This document shows, piece after piece, positions 22,819 to 34,915 of a DNA stretch of 64,000 nucleotides. The position numbers and the translations under genes were made by a program. This DNA comes from Paracentrotus lividus (lineage: Eukaryota; Echinodermata; Echinoidea; Camarodonta; Echinidae). Below the pieces are notes generated by a model, which did not search any database, was not told where the DNA came from, and was given only the letters and a program-made list of their open reading frames with translations. Location of the stretch: assembly GCA_940671915.1 (NCBI GenBank), contig CALNVZ010003433.1, forward strand, positions 22,321,196 through 22,385,195. The letters are read 5' to 3'. Every line of letters starts with the position of its first letter. Positions within the stretch are counted from its first letter, which is position 1.

Positions 22819-25755
22819 TATGTGTATAAATTACCATAAAAATGTGTCTATAATTTCTTCATCAAGAACAAGAAAATGGGAAAAATGCCAAATTTACAGT
22901 ACAAAACATCGAGCAGCTTGAAAATGGGTTAACAAAATTGATTCTTTAAAAGTTCATAACTTGGTTATCTTTTACGTGTTTACTGATTTGCGACAAAACC
23001 AAAAGTAGATTTAAGACAGGCTTTTCCTTTACTAAACTAAAGCAAATCACCTTGGGGACGGAAAAATGATTACATGTACATTATACAATTAGGTTGTCAC
23101 CATTTATATGAAATGGTAATGTTCCATTTTTATGTTAAATTTTTTCATATTTATAGTACAAGTACGACAACAAAATACATGAACCTAGATATTCAAAAAT
23201 AGTCCCCGAAATATGTAATAAAAGGTAGATAAATAGTTAAATGATTGATTCTCTCTCTCTATCTCCTCTCTTCTCTTCTTCTCTTCCTCTCTCTCTCTCG
23301 TGCTTAAACCGCGTTTAGACAGTTGAAGGGTTCATCACCCCGAGATGGAATGAGATAATTTCACTCGCATTTTCGTGCCAAAATATGGGAGCTTTTTTTT
23401 CCTCGGTAATGCTAAGAAGTATGAAGTGGTGTGCGTGGTGAACGGTTAAAACCATCTCCAACGACCACAGTATAACCCTCCACAAACCCCGTCAAGACGT
23501 TACACCTTTCCAACACTCTTGTGGTTTATTTATAGTTCGACATCTTTGAACTGAAATAATTTAGATGTGGACATAATGCATCGGCTTATTCTGGGTGTGT
23601 AAAAAGAGAGTGGACCTCCTGCAAATTTGCAAAAACAAAACCTAAAGCCAAAAAAAAATTCTAGAGGATGGCGCTCTCTACTGCGTAATCATGAATCCTT
23701 AGGAAGGTATTATTGGAAAGCTAAAGACATATATAGTTCGAAATTATTAAGGGAGACCTGGTGCCCCCCCCCAAAAAAAAAAAAAAAAAACATAAAAAAA
23801 TAAATAAATACAGTTTTTAAAAAGTGCATTAAATCGCGAATTTTGGCCTTTGGTCCCTTTTTTATTCATGGAAGACTAGCCCGAATGGACGAGCAAACCC
23901 TATGCTATTATCTGAACAAAAACGATTTGGAACGCCGAACGCCGATAAAAAACATCTACGCCCCTCCCCCCCCCCCCCGGGCCCTACCTTTTGTTCGGGT
24001 CGACGTAACGTGAAATTTTTTTGGGGGTACCAAAATTTGAAATTCCAAGTTCGCCCCCCCCCCTCCCCCTATAAAATCCTGGTCCCGTGCTTGTATTGTT
24101 TGCAACAACAACAACAACAAAAAACCAAAAAAACGATTCTGTCCACTGTGAGTGGAAGAGTCTGGTTTCTTTTTTTTTTTATGACGTACTCTGTTACAAT
24201 AGGTCTACATGGAACAGCAGGAAGATGGAGTTTTATTTTCCTGGATGAACTGTATGATGATCCTCATATATAAGTATTTTTCCTTTGTGACTGAGCATTG
24301 ATGTCTTGAACAAAAATATTAAAGGTGCTCATTAGTGAGAAAACAGGCGATAAATTAACATTACAGAGATAGAAAGTGAGGGAAAGTAGAAAAAATAAAA
24401 ATAATTCATGATTAAAAAAACTAATGTAAATAAACTCGAGAAATAGAGATAAAAAGAACAAAGAGAGGGGAACAAGGCAGAAACGTGGAGAACAAGTTAT
24501 GAGAAAGATGGGAGAGGTATAAAGAGTAAAAAGGGGAAATGAATTATTGTGTAAAATCATGATACCAACATCGACACCATTCTATATATCTGCATCTTTT
24601 TCCAATATATTCATATATTTCAACACCATTAGGGGTCCAGTTGTGTAATATTATCAAAATAAAATCGAAAACTTCAACAAGCTTGAAGTCAAAAGCAGAA
24701 CATTTCCAAAATTTGGAGTATACAGGGGGTTTTGAGATTCTCTCAATTAAGGTCTGATAATAGCGGTCAGTGCACTAGCAATAGTCGAACCTTTCGCTGC
24801 TTATTTACTTCCTAGTCTGTCATCCTCACTGTGCAGAGGTACCCATGTTACCGGTCATCTAAAGGAAACTATATCGGAGCTCCCCGATGTTAATCTTCTT
24901 AACGACATCGAGTTACAAACGATGACGATGAAAACAGGATGGTCATCGACCGAATCGCAAGCGGATTGGGGAGGGGGGGTGGGGCGGTCATATCCTATTA
25001 TTTTTCGAGGAGGGGAATTTTGCAGGTGCGACGAACCAGTGTGTCATGTAGAAATTTTGATGAACTCGGTTCAGTCAGTTGATAACATTTCGCATATTCT
25101 GTGATTCACCATTTTCAATCGTGTCCCATGCCGGTACTATATTGTTTCCACTAATATTAAGTACAACTTCAAATCACACATGGCTGAAAATTAATGAAAA
25201 TAACTGACGCTGCCCAAAATAATTTTGAAGGAGTGGATTTACATCGCCCTATTTTAGGAAAATGTCAGGTTTAGTGTAATCCTCGATTTGAATTCGAATC
25301 CGTCTTTTCATGTTTTAAACAAATCGAATGTCAGCTTTCAAATCCTATAATTTCACTTGGTAGCTTCGGTAGCTCAGTGGGATTTAGATGCAAGATAATT
25401 ATATCCATCACGGAATTCCCGTCTTAATCGCAACTTTGTGTTGGGATCTTTTTGATGATTTTCATCTTTGTTAGGCAGGACTCCTTCGCATCTTATAGAA
25501 GCCAGCATCAATTCACAGTTGCGGGTTAATACAACATTTAAAGGCGCACGATTAAGAGTTTATGTCGTAGAGAACCCTATTAAACTGGTTTATACCACAC
25601 TCCCTATCTTTTTACATGATACCGTTTATAACCGTGCACGGGCATGGTAACGTTTTGGGTCTAAAAGTGACATACGTACGCGAGTGTAGAGACTAACCTT
25701 ACCTCGCAAACTCCGGCCCGTATGCCTTTAAGGCTTGTTAACCAATCACAATTTA
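22819..25755. other. Repeat-derived spacer present three times in the window
   Basis: No gene supported. It holds a CT tract (23,251-23,300) and adjacent C- and A-runs (23,766-23,790). A segment with two further C-runs (23,960-24,065) looks like part of an old repeat. A box-A-like TAGCTCAGTGG (25,371-25,381) lacks a box-B partner. Most of it recurs at 36,765-39,408 and 48,356-50,989. Confidence 0.6.
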
Positions 25756-26022
25756 CATTACCATGGTCCCATCAATAATTTATCGCCTCATTTCAATGAC
25801 TGATTTATGCGGAATTATAATTGAATCACCGGATGAGGGTTGTTTGATTTATAAACCAATTTTAACGAATACTTTTGATTTCCACCTTGAGCGAGTGTCA
25901 ACCGATTTCATTTGAAGAAACCAAAGCCTAATCGAGACAAGTTCTTAAGTGAGCTTCTTGGAGGCATGAGGACCTCTCTCGGATATGCACGAAGTTAAGT
26001 AGCTTTGAAATATCAACGTGGG
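25756..26022. other. 267-bp stretch identical in both block copies
   Basis: By eye every base matches 51,304-51,570, while flanking sequence differs by an indel every few tens of bases. It contains TAAT-core sites (for example ataatttat, aattataattg) and a CCAAT just outside. It could be a conserved regulatory element, or simply sequence that was polished in both copies. Confidence 0.45.
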
Positions 26023-26089
26023 CCATCTCGTAAAGACGGGTAACTCATTCACTATAGAAGTAGATTGGTATGATGAATAGGAAGTCGAA

Positions 26090-26455
26090 GATGAGAGGAG
26101 AGGGGACAGATAGAGAAATCGAGAGATAGAACAAATTAAGGAGAGAGAAGAAAAGAAGATTCACTTTTACTAAGGGTTAAGAGACCATAAGGGAGAACAC
26201 ACCATTGAAGATATGGAGAGGGGTGCAGAAAAGATAGAGAGAAAGAGAGAGAGGAGAGAGACAGACAGACAGACAGACATACATGAGAGGGAGGGAGAGA
26301 AGGAAAGAAAAGAAGATGGCCAAGAAGATATCAAAATGATGCAAATAGAAACCATGAAATGTGAAGAGAGAATGAAATATAATTTTAAAAAGGGAGACAG
26401 AAAGAGAGAAGATATAGAGAGAAAAGAGAAGGGTGATTACAGATTAGGAATCGCA
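26090..26455. repeat. Purine-rich low-complexity tract
   Basis: Long GA-rich stretch with (GACA)4-type repeats at 26,258-26,280. The 81-codon frame across it is arginine/glutamate/lysine low complexity. Counterpart at about 51,640-52,000. Confidence 0.85.
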
Positions 26456-26824
26456 TGAATTAGATGTGCTTTTAGCTTTAACTCGATTTCAAAGACTTTT
26501 GTAACGGGATTCAAACCTTATTAAATACCGATGCATACTAACCATTGTCATTCATTCCGCTCTAAACATTCCAAATAATTTGTGTAATTGTCGGATTGTT
26601 GCAGCATATGCCCAAGATCAAAGCTGTAACCCTTTTCAAATGTTTCTAATCTATATTTTGGATTTTACGGGACACCAAATACATAAAATATACACTCTAA
26701 AATGAAGTGCTAATTTATGGGTGGTTCGTATAGTGACTGCACTTGAAGTGCTAAATCAGCACACGAAGTGCTGTTTTAGCACTTGCCCAAGTGCTAATTT
26801 TCAATAAAAAAAAATGTTTATGGT

Positions 26825-26897
26825 TGGTGTGGGATTCGAACCGGTTACCTAAGAACATGGAAGAGTACCGCTGACGTTACCAACAGACCAAAGGAGA
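26825..26897 (-). pseudogene. tRNA-like module, minus strand
   Basis: On the minus strand a box-A-like TGGTCTGTTGG (26,880-26,890) is followed by a perfect box B GGTTCGAATCC (26,832-26,842). Start-to-start spacing is 48 bases, near that of true tRNA genes. The T-stem pairs only at its inner positions and no complete cloverleaf can be drawn, so I treat it as a tRNA-derived pseudogene or Pol III promoter remnant. Confidence 0.5.
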
Positions 26898-27004
26898 TCT
26901 CCCTATTAAACTTGATTGAATTATGAAAGATAGTAGATAATTTATTGCAACTTTGAACGAGAAGTTCATCATGAAACATATGATCTGCATAGCAATCGTG
27001 AAGA

Positions 27005-27078
27005 TGTTGATTAGTCTAACGTGCTCGTAGCGCTTCTCATCCCAGGGGATCCAGGTTCGAATCCTAACGAAGTCACGC
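27005..27078 (+). pseudogene. tRNA-like module, plus strand
   Basis: Box A TAGTCTAACGTG (27,012-27,023; 11 of 12 positions fit TRGYNNARNNGG) and a perfect box B GGTTCGAATCC (27,054-27,064) lie 42 bases apart. The middle, gtagcgcttctcatccc, resembles the anticodon arm of an initiator/elongator methionine tRNA (CAT). The outer T-stem and acceptor stem do not pair, so an intact tRNA is unlikely. Confidence 0.5.
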
Positions 27079-27224
27079 CATTTTTGCCTATTTTTGCTGA
27101 AATTTCAGCTCACGTGAACGTGTTAAAACAGCACTTTGAGTTAGTGCAGTCACTATACAAGCTCTTAAAAAGTGCTGATTTCAGCCTCTGAAGTGCTTAA
27201 AACAGCACTTCAGTTTTTAGATTG

Positions 27225-28381
27225 TATATTCTTTTGTCTACCCTCTTTGGGCAATTTTTTTTCTTCTTTTTGCTTTGTTTTTTACTGCTCAGTTTCTGAG
27301 TAGTGTTATATTTTTGATATATTCAACGGCTGCGTAATGCATGGTTATTCTGTAATTTTAATCCCGTATTATTTATGATCCACGAAAAAGAACATTCTGT
27401 CCGAGAAATTCGAAACCATCAGATCTGTGACAAGTTGCATACAATCATGTTAGTAAAATACAACAATTATACATGTACCGCAAAAAACGACACCTAAGGA
27501 TATGTGAATTTCGATATAACATTATTGGTAATAATTCCTTTAACATTTCTGTATAAGCCAGTACGAACCCAAAAAGTCTTTTTATGGCACCACCTCAAAT
27601 CCTCGCTACTCAACCTGCCCCGACTCCCTAACCATAATACAAATTCCGATTAGTGTAGTCTAATAATAAACCTACTTGAATGATAAAACCAATTCACTAC
27701 TCAATACATTCATACATCAATACTAATGTTATCATGTTGTAAAATCAAATACTGTTGTGTCCGAAACCTATACAAAGCATGGCACGGCGTGCAACAAAAT
27801 GTTTTTTTTAATTTATTTTTTTATTTATTATTTTTTATTATAATTATCTATTTTTACTTTTTGTATAGAAAATGAATCATATCTCGAAGATATCCACTGC
27901 CAAATGAGATATTTTAAAAATGTAGAAGGAGGCATATTTTCCTGCCTTATGAAAATACCAAGGATTATCAGGTTGTGACTAATCTTCACATTAAAAAATA
28001 AATGTTTCTCACTTGTACCATTTTATTTGAATATAGACTGTATCTGGTGTAACTACTTTTCTACCATCACGTACGTATCTCATCCTTGACATCAACTCCA
28101 GATATTTACCATATTCCCATTCAGACGGGTAGGCGGATTGTGGGCATGGCCGTGGAGAAAGGAGAAGAATCTTGACCTCGTTTGGAGAATAGTTCTTATA
28201 GATATAGAAGAACAAGTTACGAGTATTTAGCGTGCTATTTAATAATGGATCGTGACGAGATTAGCAGATATTGGTCTCTTATTTGTTTGTAGATCCATTC
28301 TAGGTTGTTGAAACGTGTATTTCTGTCCGATTTTGCGTCATACAACGGACGCACTGCTTTCGCTCGAGGATAGACTACTAT
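27225..28381. other. Spacer with diverged dispersed repeat
   Basis: 27,556-27,715 matches 1,363-1,530 at low identity. A T/A-rich tract lies at 27,800-27,860. No gene is recognised. Confidence 0.55.
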
Positions 28382-28672
28382 CAAGCGCGGCGATTTCATG
28401 TCACGATTGGGGGGGGGGACGGAACACCCCGAAAGTGAAAAATAATACACTCAAAAATCGCACATTATGAGAAACTAATGAAAATGTTTGCGAGCGCAAG
28501 CGCGAGCCGAAAATTTTTGCATTTTTTTGACATTTAGCATTCGTATTTGACATACATTTACCTCTTTTATTAGCTTCAACAAGCAATCAATACATAAAAA
28601 TATGTTTAAGCTTTAAAAATCGAGGGGGTGGACACGTCCCCCGCCCCCCCCCCCCCGGGATCGCCGCCAATG
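28382..28672. mobile_element. hAT-like non-autonomous element
   Basis: Ends CAAGCGCGGCGAT and, on the complementary strand, CATTGGCGGCGAT agree at 10 of 13 positions. They are flanked by ACTACTAT (28,374-28,381) and ACTACTAG (28,673-28,680), a 7/8 target duplication. An 8-bp duplication is characteristic of hAT. The body has G- and C-homopolymers at its two edges (28,409-28,419; 28,643-28,657) and the motif gcgagcgcaagcgcgagc in the middle. It cannot encode a transposase. Second copy at 53,939-54,229. Confidence 0.75.
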
Positions 28673-30261
28673 ACTACTAGTATGCGCTGATGTATAATAC
28701 GTCGTAAACGATAGGTTATGTTTCGTATGGATATTGTTTTGCGGATTTTAATTTTAACTTGATTTTGGGGCCGAAACAAATAACTCGATTATGTGATGTT
28801 ATTTCCTTTTATTGCGAATATTAATGAATTGCATACACGATGCTACTGATCATAAACACGCAGCCATCTATTGTTTTCCTTTGAGACATTTAAACCCCGT
28901 GCCCTCGCGTCATGACCCTCTCCCATTTAGCATGCCTCTGTTTACCATAAAACTAAACTTTGTTAGCTATAATTTTAAAACAATGAGATGGAAAACAGTT
29001 TAGGAGTATTTTCATTGAATATAATTATGCGCCTTGGTGGACTATCTGACATAAGGCAACAGTATGTATGCAGGTATAATGACAATTTCTGAACTGACTG
29101 AACTTTCCCCACGAACTTGGGAAAATCATTACCGCGGTCTTGCAAGATGTGCACCAAGTTTCATATTTTCTACTTCCCGGTTGTAATATTAGGCTCGTGG
29201 TCATAATGAAGAAAGAGTCGCGACTCTTGGTACAATACTTATATTGTCTGGAGTCTTGCTGATATTGTATAAAAGTGAATTACGAACCAAATAACGAACT
29301 TCTTGCAACATGAGATAATTTGTTTCCCTGCCTTACGCGCGGACTGCATCAAAATACAAATGTATTATATTGTCCATTTTTAAAGGTAAGGTCTTAGTCA
29401 TGTTTTTGTTTTTGTTTGTTTTTTTTTTCTTTTTTTTCTTCCAATAATTAGATGCAAATTAAACCAAGCTGACAATGAAGTCTAAGGACTAAGATTATTT
29501 TCGGGGTTATTATAGATTTACATAGATTCACTAAACATTTAAACTTCCGTAGGAATAAACAGAAAGACACGGGAAATATGGCGGAGTAAAAATTGAAGCA
29601 CCAATCCGACAAGTTTCTTTCTTTCTTTTTTAATGAGGAGTCGATGTTTATGTAGCATTTTGTTTGTTTTGTTTATTTGTTTGTTTGTTGTTGTAGTTTT
29701 TTTTATTCGTTTTCAGTTTCGTCCTTATAGACCAATCCACCTTGACTTGTGTTCTCTGTTTTTGTTTTGTATTTTAGCTGTATACACATTATGTTTGTTT
29801 TGTTGGTTGGTTTTTTAATATTGTCCCTTTAAGAATGAAGTTATCCGGTAATTACGTAGCTAATGAGACGTACATGATATAATGTCATGGTCACAACCCA
29901 TATAAGATGTTTGCGAGTGCGTTTTCTAGAAGCCAGTATACTGGTGGGCTGCCAACTTATCTTGCTCTGTTCTTCCTGCCGTGTCTGAATTAAAAAAAAA
30001 TACACCTCGATCACTCGCGTCCGACGCAAAGATCTTCAACGAAATCCGACACAGACCTAATGCCCTGTAACAGAAAAGATACGACTGATCTTACGATTGA
30101 TATCAATCGTATTCTATGGTAAACCGTGTTCTTTGAGTTGCAATCCATCGTCAGTTTGATCGTACTCTTTTATGATACAGGACATTTGGGTAAGATAAGG
30201 AAAATCGCTTATCCACCCCTCCCCCCCCCCAAAAAAAAGCCATGCTCCCCCCCCACAAGTA
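28673..30261. other. Spacer with T/G-rich tracts
   Basis: No gene supported. T- and G-rich low complexity at 29,400-29,442 and 29,655-29,712, and adjacent C- and A-runs at 30,222-30,238. Confidence 0.55.
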
Positions 30262-30504
30262 ATGCGGCGGTCACAACTCGCCGTACCTTCGACGTGCAAC
30301 TCCCTAAGACGGATTTCGTAGAAAATGTGCAGCGGAAGGTACCTGCGCAGGTACAATGCATGTACCGACTGTACAGGAGGTTTTCTACAATACCATTACT
30401 CAGAAACCAGGAATCCAGAAAGTGACCTAGGAACATGTGCGTGCCAACGCAGGCTAGTCGATGACGTTGCCCGCTGGCTACGAACGAGTTGTGACCGCCC
30501 GCAT
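30262..30504. mobile_element. Small MITE with GCGGTCACAACTCG ends
   Basis: Terminal inverted repeats ATGCGGCGGTCACAACTCG flanked by TA on both sides (30,260-30,261; 30,505-30,506). The right end has one extra C here but is perfect in the second copy (55,821-56,063), showing that the extra base is an error or a private change. Body 243 bp, non-coding. Confidence 0.75.
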
Positions 30505-31627
30505 TAGGCAGGCTTGAGGCTAGCGCAGACCAGACGCAGAACCGACTCACGGCCAGGTGTGACCATGGCAACACATGGACTGTACATCCCCTACTAATCG
30601 TGTTGGTCCTGTTCGGAACCACTTTACGCCTGATGGCGGTTCAAGGAACTCATTTTCAAAATGGATTAAGAATTTGCAAGAGAGACGACTGACCATCTAG
30701 TCGATTATAGTAAAGTGCGTAAATAGTGGTCGCAATGTAATAGAACGGTTGAAAGGCAATGTCGGCAAAGCCCACCACCCCAATTAAATTTTGAAATAGG
30801 CTAACAATATTAAAAAGCAATATATATTACAAATGAAAATCATTCGTGACCGTAACACTGAGTGCAGCAATCCATGGCTCGATTTTTTTTTTTCAGGGAC
30901 ACAAATCTTCCACAAAATTCAGGAAACTCCAAATTTTCCGTTAATCTTCGTTTTTGATTGGTATGTTTTGTTTGTCTGTTGTGTTTTGTTTGTTTTGTTT
31001 TTGTTTTTTTGTTTTTTGTTTAATTTATATTATTCATTCATCTACATGTATTTCATCTTTTTTTTCTTCAAAGAAGGGAACCAATTTTTGTGGTGTAGTT
31101 ATTTAATTTTGTAAGAGCGTGTCCGTATTTATTTTCTCTCTCTATCTCTCTCATGTCACTCTCTCTCTCTCTCTGTCTCTCCTCTTCTCTCCTCTCTCTC
31201 TTCTCTCTTCCCTTTCCCCTCTCTGAAACATACATATAGTTATGCTTTTGTGCTAGCCTTCGTGAGACTGAAATATTATTCTGTTAACTAAATTGTAAAA
31301 TAATGAATATTTGGAAAAATTTGGTCATTGCAAGTGTATAACGTAAGGAATTTATTTAATTGGAACACAATATTTCATTATGTTCTTTCATAATGTCCTT
31401 GAAATCATAGTTCATACAAACAACAGGCCTTCCTAACAGTTTAGTAGTATTCAAATACTGGCTTTTGTTGAAGTAGGGTAATGCACAAAACATTACTTAT
31501 ATTATTAAATTTTTCAAGTACACTTGGTGTTGTGAAACTTCGTCCCAAGTGCACTGATGCTAACTTACTTAAGAAACACGTAAAGTAGCTGAATGAATAG
31601 TACTATAACTTAAATAAAACCGAACCA
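30505..31627. other. Spacer with CT tract
   Basis: No gene recognised. CT-rich low complexity at 31,134-31,222, preceded by a T/G-rich stretch (30,965-31,025). Confidence 0.55.
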
Positions 31628-31840
31628 GGGGGGTGTTTCACAAAGAGTTTAAGTAGACTTAAAGTCGCACTTAACTTCTACGCGCAATCTTTGTTTTACC
31701 ACGCGCAATTTAATTGATAGATTTACAATGGTGCGCATCCCCTAAGCATGGTCCTTGACCAATAAGGTGATGCGTATATAACGCACAAAATAACGAGTTA
31801 AGTCGATTTTTAAGTCTACTTAATCTTGTGAAACCCCCAG
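31628..31840. mobile_element. Small MITE with GGGTGTTTCACAAAGAG ends
   Basis: Inverted ends of about 50 bp starting GGGGGGTGTTTCACAAAGAG; the right end is damaged here but complete at 57,320-57,372 in the second copy. CAG (or CCAG) borders both sides, so a 3-4 bp target duplication is possible, but the G/C run blurs the exact border. Body about 213 bp, non-coding. I recall similar ends being common in marine invertebrate genomes but do not assign a superfamily. Confidence 0.72.
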
Positions 31841-32242
31841 GTCGTTCTCAATCTACTGACCAGTCCACATATTAGCTGAATAAGAATCGTATTAATTCAT
31901 TGTTATTTTGAGATTTCGAGAGCTTGGTGGGTAAATAATTTTTAACATTTGCTTTTCATTTGTATCCATTGACCTGCTTTTAACAAAATTTAAATACACA
32001 CGATGCTGGGACTCATTTAGAAGACTGTTTTTGTGCTCGTGTAAAGCTTCTTTGATATGTTTATCACGTGATTGGTGGTATCACTAAAGGTTTGAGAATA
32101 TAATTGCAAATGTGAGGAGTTGAAATTAATTCGCGTCTTATTTTAACCTGACTGTGTAAATCTTTTTTGATAAATGATAGTTAAAAATGAGTTCAAAATA
32201 ATCTCTTTAATTAAAGCTTTGTCTGCTTGTTATGGTTTCAAT
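31841..32242. other. AT-rich spacer left of the foldback element
   Basis: Unique-looking, no gene. Matches 57,373-57,762. Confidence 0.55.
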
Positions 32243-33231
32243 GGTTCTAGGACATCTCCCCCGGAGGACAAACTCCCCGGGGACAACTCCGGAGACAGCT
32301 CCCCCCGGAGGACAACTCCCGGGAGGACAACTGCCCTCGGAGGACAGGTCCCGCCGGGGGACAGGTCTCTTCCGCAGTGATCCCTTCTCCCTGAATGGAA
32401 CAGGTCCCGGGGTGAGTTGTCCTCAGCCGGAAGAGTGGGCCAGGGAGCGAATAGGCCCCTCTGTCCCCGGCAGGAAGTGCAGGAGCTTTCGCCCCAGGCG
32501 ACATACTCCCGGGGGAACGGAGAGCGACAACTCGCTCCTCCGCCCGGGCCGTGAGATCTAATCCGCCCTGCGTAGGACGAAGGCGGGCACCTGTCCTTCC
32601 GGCAAGGGGGAGATGTCCACCATACGCGGGGGACCCCTGGTACCGCTCGCGGGGAGGAGCTCGATCTACCTGGGGATGTTTTCGCTCCTCCGGAGGACAA
32701 CACCCGGGGGAGTGGTCTTCGGGGATGGGGCTGTCCTCCGGGGTTGTCCCCGTAGAGCCTTGTCGCGCCGGGGTGAGATAGCATGCTCCTCCACGCGGAA
32801 GGAACGAGTCCACCGCAGGTAGCAAAAACTACCATACCACCTAGGCAGGAGGAAAGCTAGCTAATTATCACCACCGGGAAGGATATCAAATTCGCTTCCA
32901 TCCTTGATGGACACTTAAGGTCCATACTCCTCAATTATAAAAGGATTATACTCCCGAGATGACTATCATCGGTTAAATACCTCACTTTAAAAGTGCGCGA
33001 TATTAATCATATTCATAAATCTAATAATCTTATTGCCAACTTCCCTTGTGGTCATTATACTTACTACTGTTACATCAACCATTTAAGTTGACTAATCTCA
33101 CTTTTCGCCATGGAAGTTAAACCATATCCTGTTTGTAATGATGCGGAGAGATCATATCGAAGAGAATAGGTTAGTTTTAATTTGCCTAATACGAATGCCC
33201 ACACATAATGATACTCCATCAATAAATCCCG

Positions 33232-34915
33232 GATGGGTCGCGTCCCATACTATGGGGGGGCGTAAGTGGGGGGGCACGTGCCCCCGGGCGGAGTCATTCA
33301 AGGGTCGCATAATTAAGGATTATAAATGTTGGAATAAAAAATAAAAAAGAAACAAAGAGAATCGTAGATAAGCAAGAAATGAGAGAGGAACAGAAAAGGA
33401 GAGAGAATCGGTGATAAGCAATCGCTACAAGATCGAATATTCGGGGTCATGTTTACCTCACCCTTAAGTAATTTTTTCGGGCGACCCCCTTAGCATAGGC
33501 ACCACTAAGTTTAACTCTTTTGAGGCGCAAAAAAGTATTTTTAGTAAAATTGAATTTTTATTATGGCGTAATAGTACTTTCTATCTTAGTATTTTCTGGT
33601 CAGCAATATTATTATGCGCTCCGGACTAGGGTAGTAAGATTCCTTGATAATTGAAAGGGGATCAAAATCGCGCCCTTAACTTTCGAGGGTGGGCTCGTCT
33701 TTTTATAAATGTTTTAAGCAATCAATTCGATAGTGGCAGTCCGGTGTGCTACACACACTATTGCACTATATAATTAAGAAAAATTCTGGACATCCCCCTG
33801 ATTTCAATTAATTTAAGAGTCCCTTTTACTATCAGTCTGTTTAAAGATCAATTAATGGCACCTGCCGTCATAATTTAACATATGATTCAATATTGGCCCA
33901 TCCGCCCCAAAACTCCCCTCTCCTATCCTGGCTTTCCGACCAGATTGTAAATCATGAAGGTTTATCCCGTGTGGGAGAGGTAATAGGATGCTCTTCTCAC
34001 CTTAATTTTTTTCGCATCGATTTCTACGACCTGTACTCCAATTTAAAATTAATCGGGGTCTCTCTGGGTTCTTTCGCATTTCCGTCAAATTGTCTTGATG
34101 TCCGTATCTGTTCGTAGTAGAACCGAATTTAATGTCGGTCCGACATAACCTGTTCCTCTTGCCGAAATGTTTAATTCACCTTTCAAATACTTTCACGAGT
34201 GCTCTCTAGGATGTTTTCACACGCCCTCGCGCTTCGCGCTCGTTCATCTAGTGTTATTATTTATATTAATAGTGTTCAAAATGCTATTATCTTGAAGTGT
34301 ATTGAACCACAAAAGGTTTAAACATATTCTATTTTATTATTTCTCCTGACTGAAAGATAAATACGAATTCCGAACAGTACTATAAGACGTCTGACAATTC
34401 ATAAACAGGGTGTTTCGTTGCATGTTGGGAGCATATTATGACAGCTCGTCATGAACGGTAAGAGCATTTCTTTACCTATTATATAAGTGTGAAACTTTAT
34501 GTAAAAAAAATCCTTCGGAAGATTAAACGAAAATACTGTATCAATGGGTTTATGGTCTTTAAATTGCGAAGTATTTTCTGATGGAGAACTGCACTAAACT
34601 CAAAATCTTTTTCAAGCTCGCGCTTCGGCGCTTCCTCAGACTTAAAAAATTAAGATATTTGAGAGGAGAAAAATAAAAAAATTGAGATAAGAATTACTAC
34701 TAATGTATGAAATTTATGAGGAGCAGAGCCTTCATTCCGCAGTTCGGGGGACATATATTAAATGTAAGATGTCTCAGAGTAGAGATATGAAAGCATAATA
34801 AACTATAACGAGAAATACGTTAGATGGCTAGATAATTGGTGATGCTAGACGAGAGGGGGTCACAAATAAGTCTATAACGCAATTGCCTTGGGCGAACTGA
34901 ACCGCATGACTCACG
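33232..34915. mobile_element. Degraded copy of nested hAT-like element
   Basis: Ordered landmarks (ggcacgtgccc, gggcggag, caccactaagtttaac, actttctatcttag, tcgcgcccttaacttt) match the hAT-like element at 58,333-59,491, but both ends are poorly preserved here, so the borders are approximate. The ctcgcgcttcgcgctcg motif appears at about 34,228-34,244. Confidence 0.45.

Larger units (their letters stand above)
26693..27224. mobile_element. TIR element carrying two divergent tRNA-like modules
   Basis: Ends are CACTCTAAAA...TGAAGTGCT on the left and the complement of CAATCTAAAAACTGAAGTGC on the right, flanked by TATA on each side (26,689-26,692; 27,225-27,228). Similarity of the arms continues inward to gtatagtgactgcact. 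The arms are packed with AAGTGCT/AGCACTT copies that can pair with each other. The centre holds two tRNA-like modules with box A and box B, one on each strand and both pointing outward. No protein is encoded. The second copy is at 52,247-52,775. Confidence 0.72.

Noticed and set aside
25362..25395. tRNA-like start with TAGCTCAGTGG (box A)
   Set aside because: No box B at the right distance and no cloverleaf. At most a fragment of a tRNA-derived repeat.
26213..26458. 81-codon charged frame rich in Arg/Glu/Lys
   Set aside because: Translation of a purine-rich simple repeat; its counterpart in copy 2 has a different open frame.
32230..32835. Minus-strand frame of 201 codons, with long overlapping frames on both strands
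   Set aside because: Proline/serine/arginine/glycine-rich translation of GC-rich tandem-repeat DNA, open in several frames at once, and the equivalent in copy 2 is a pure 15-bp repeat. Not a gene.
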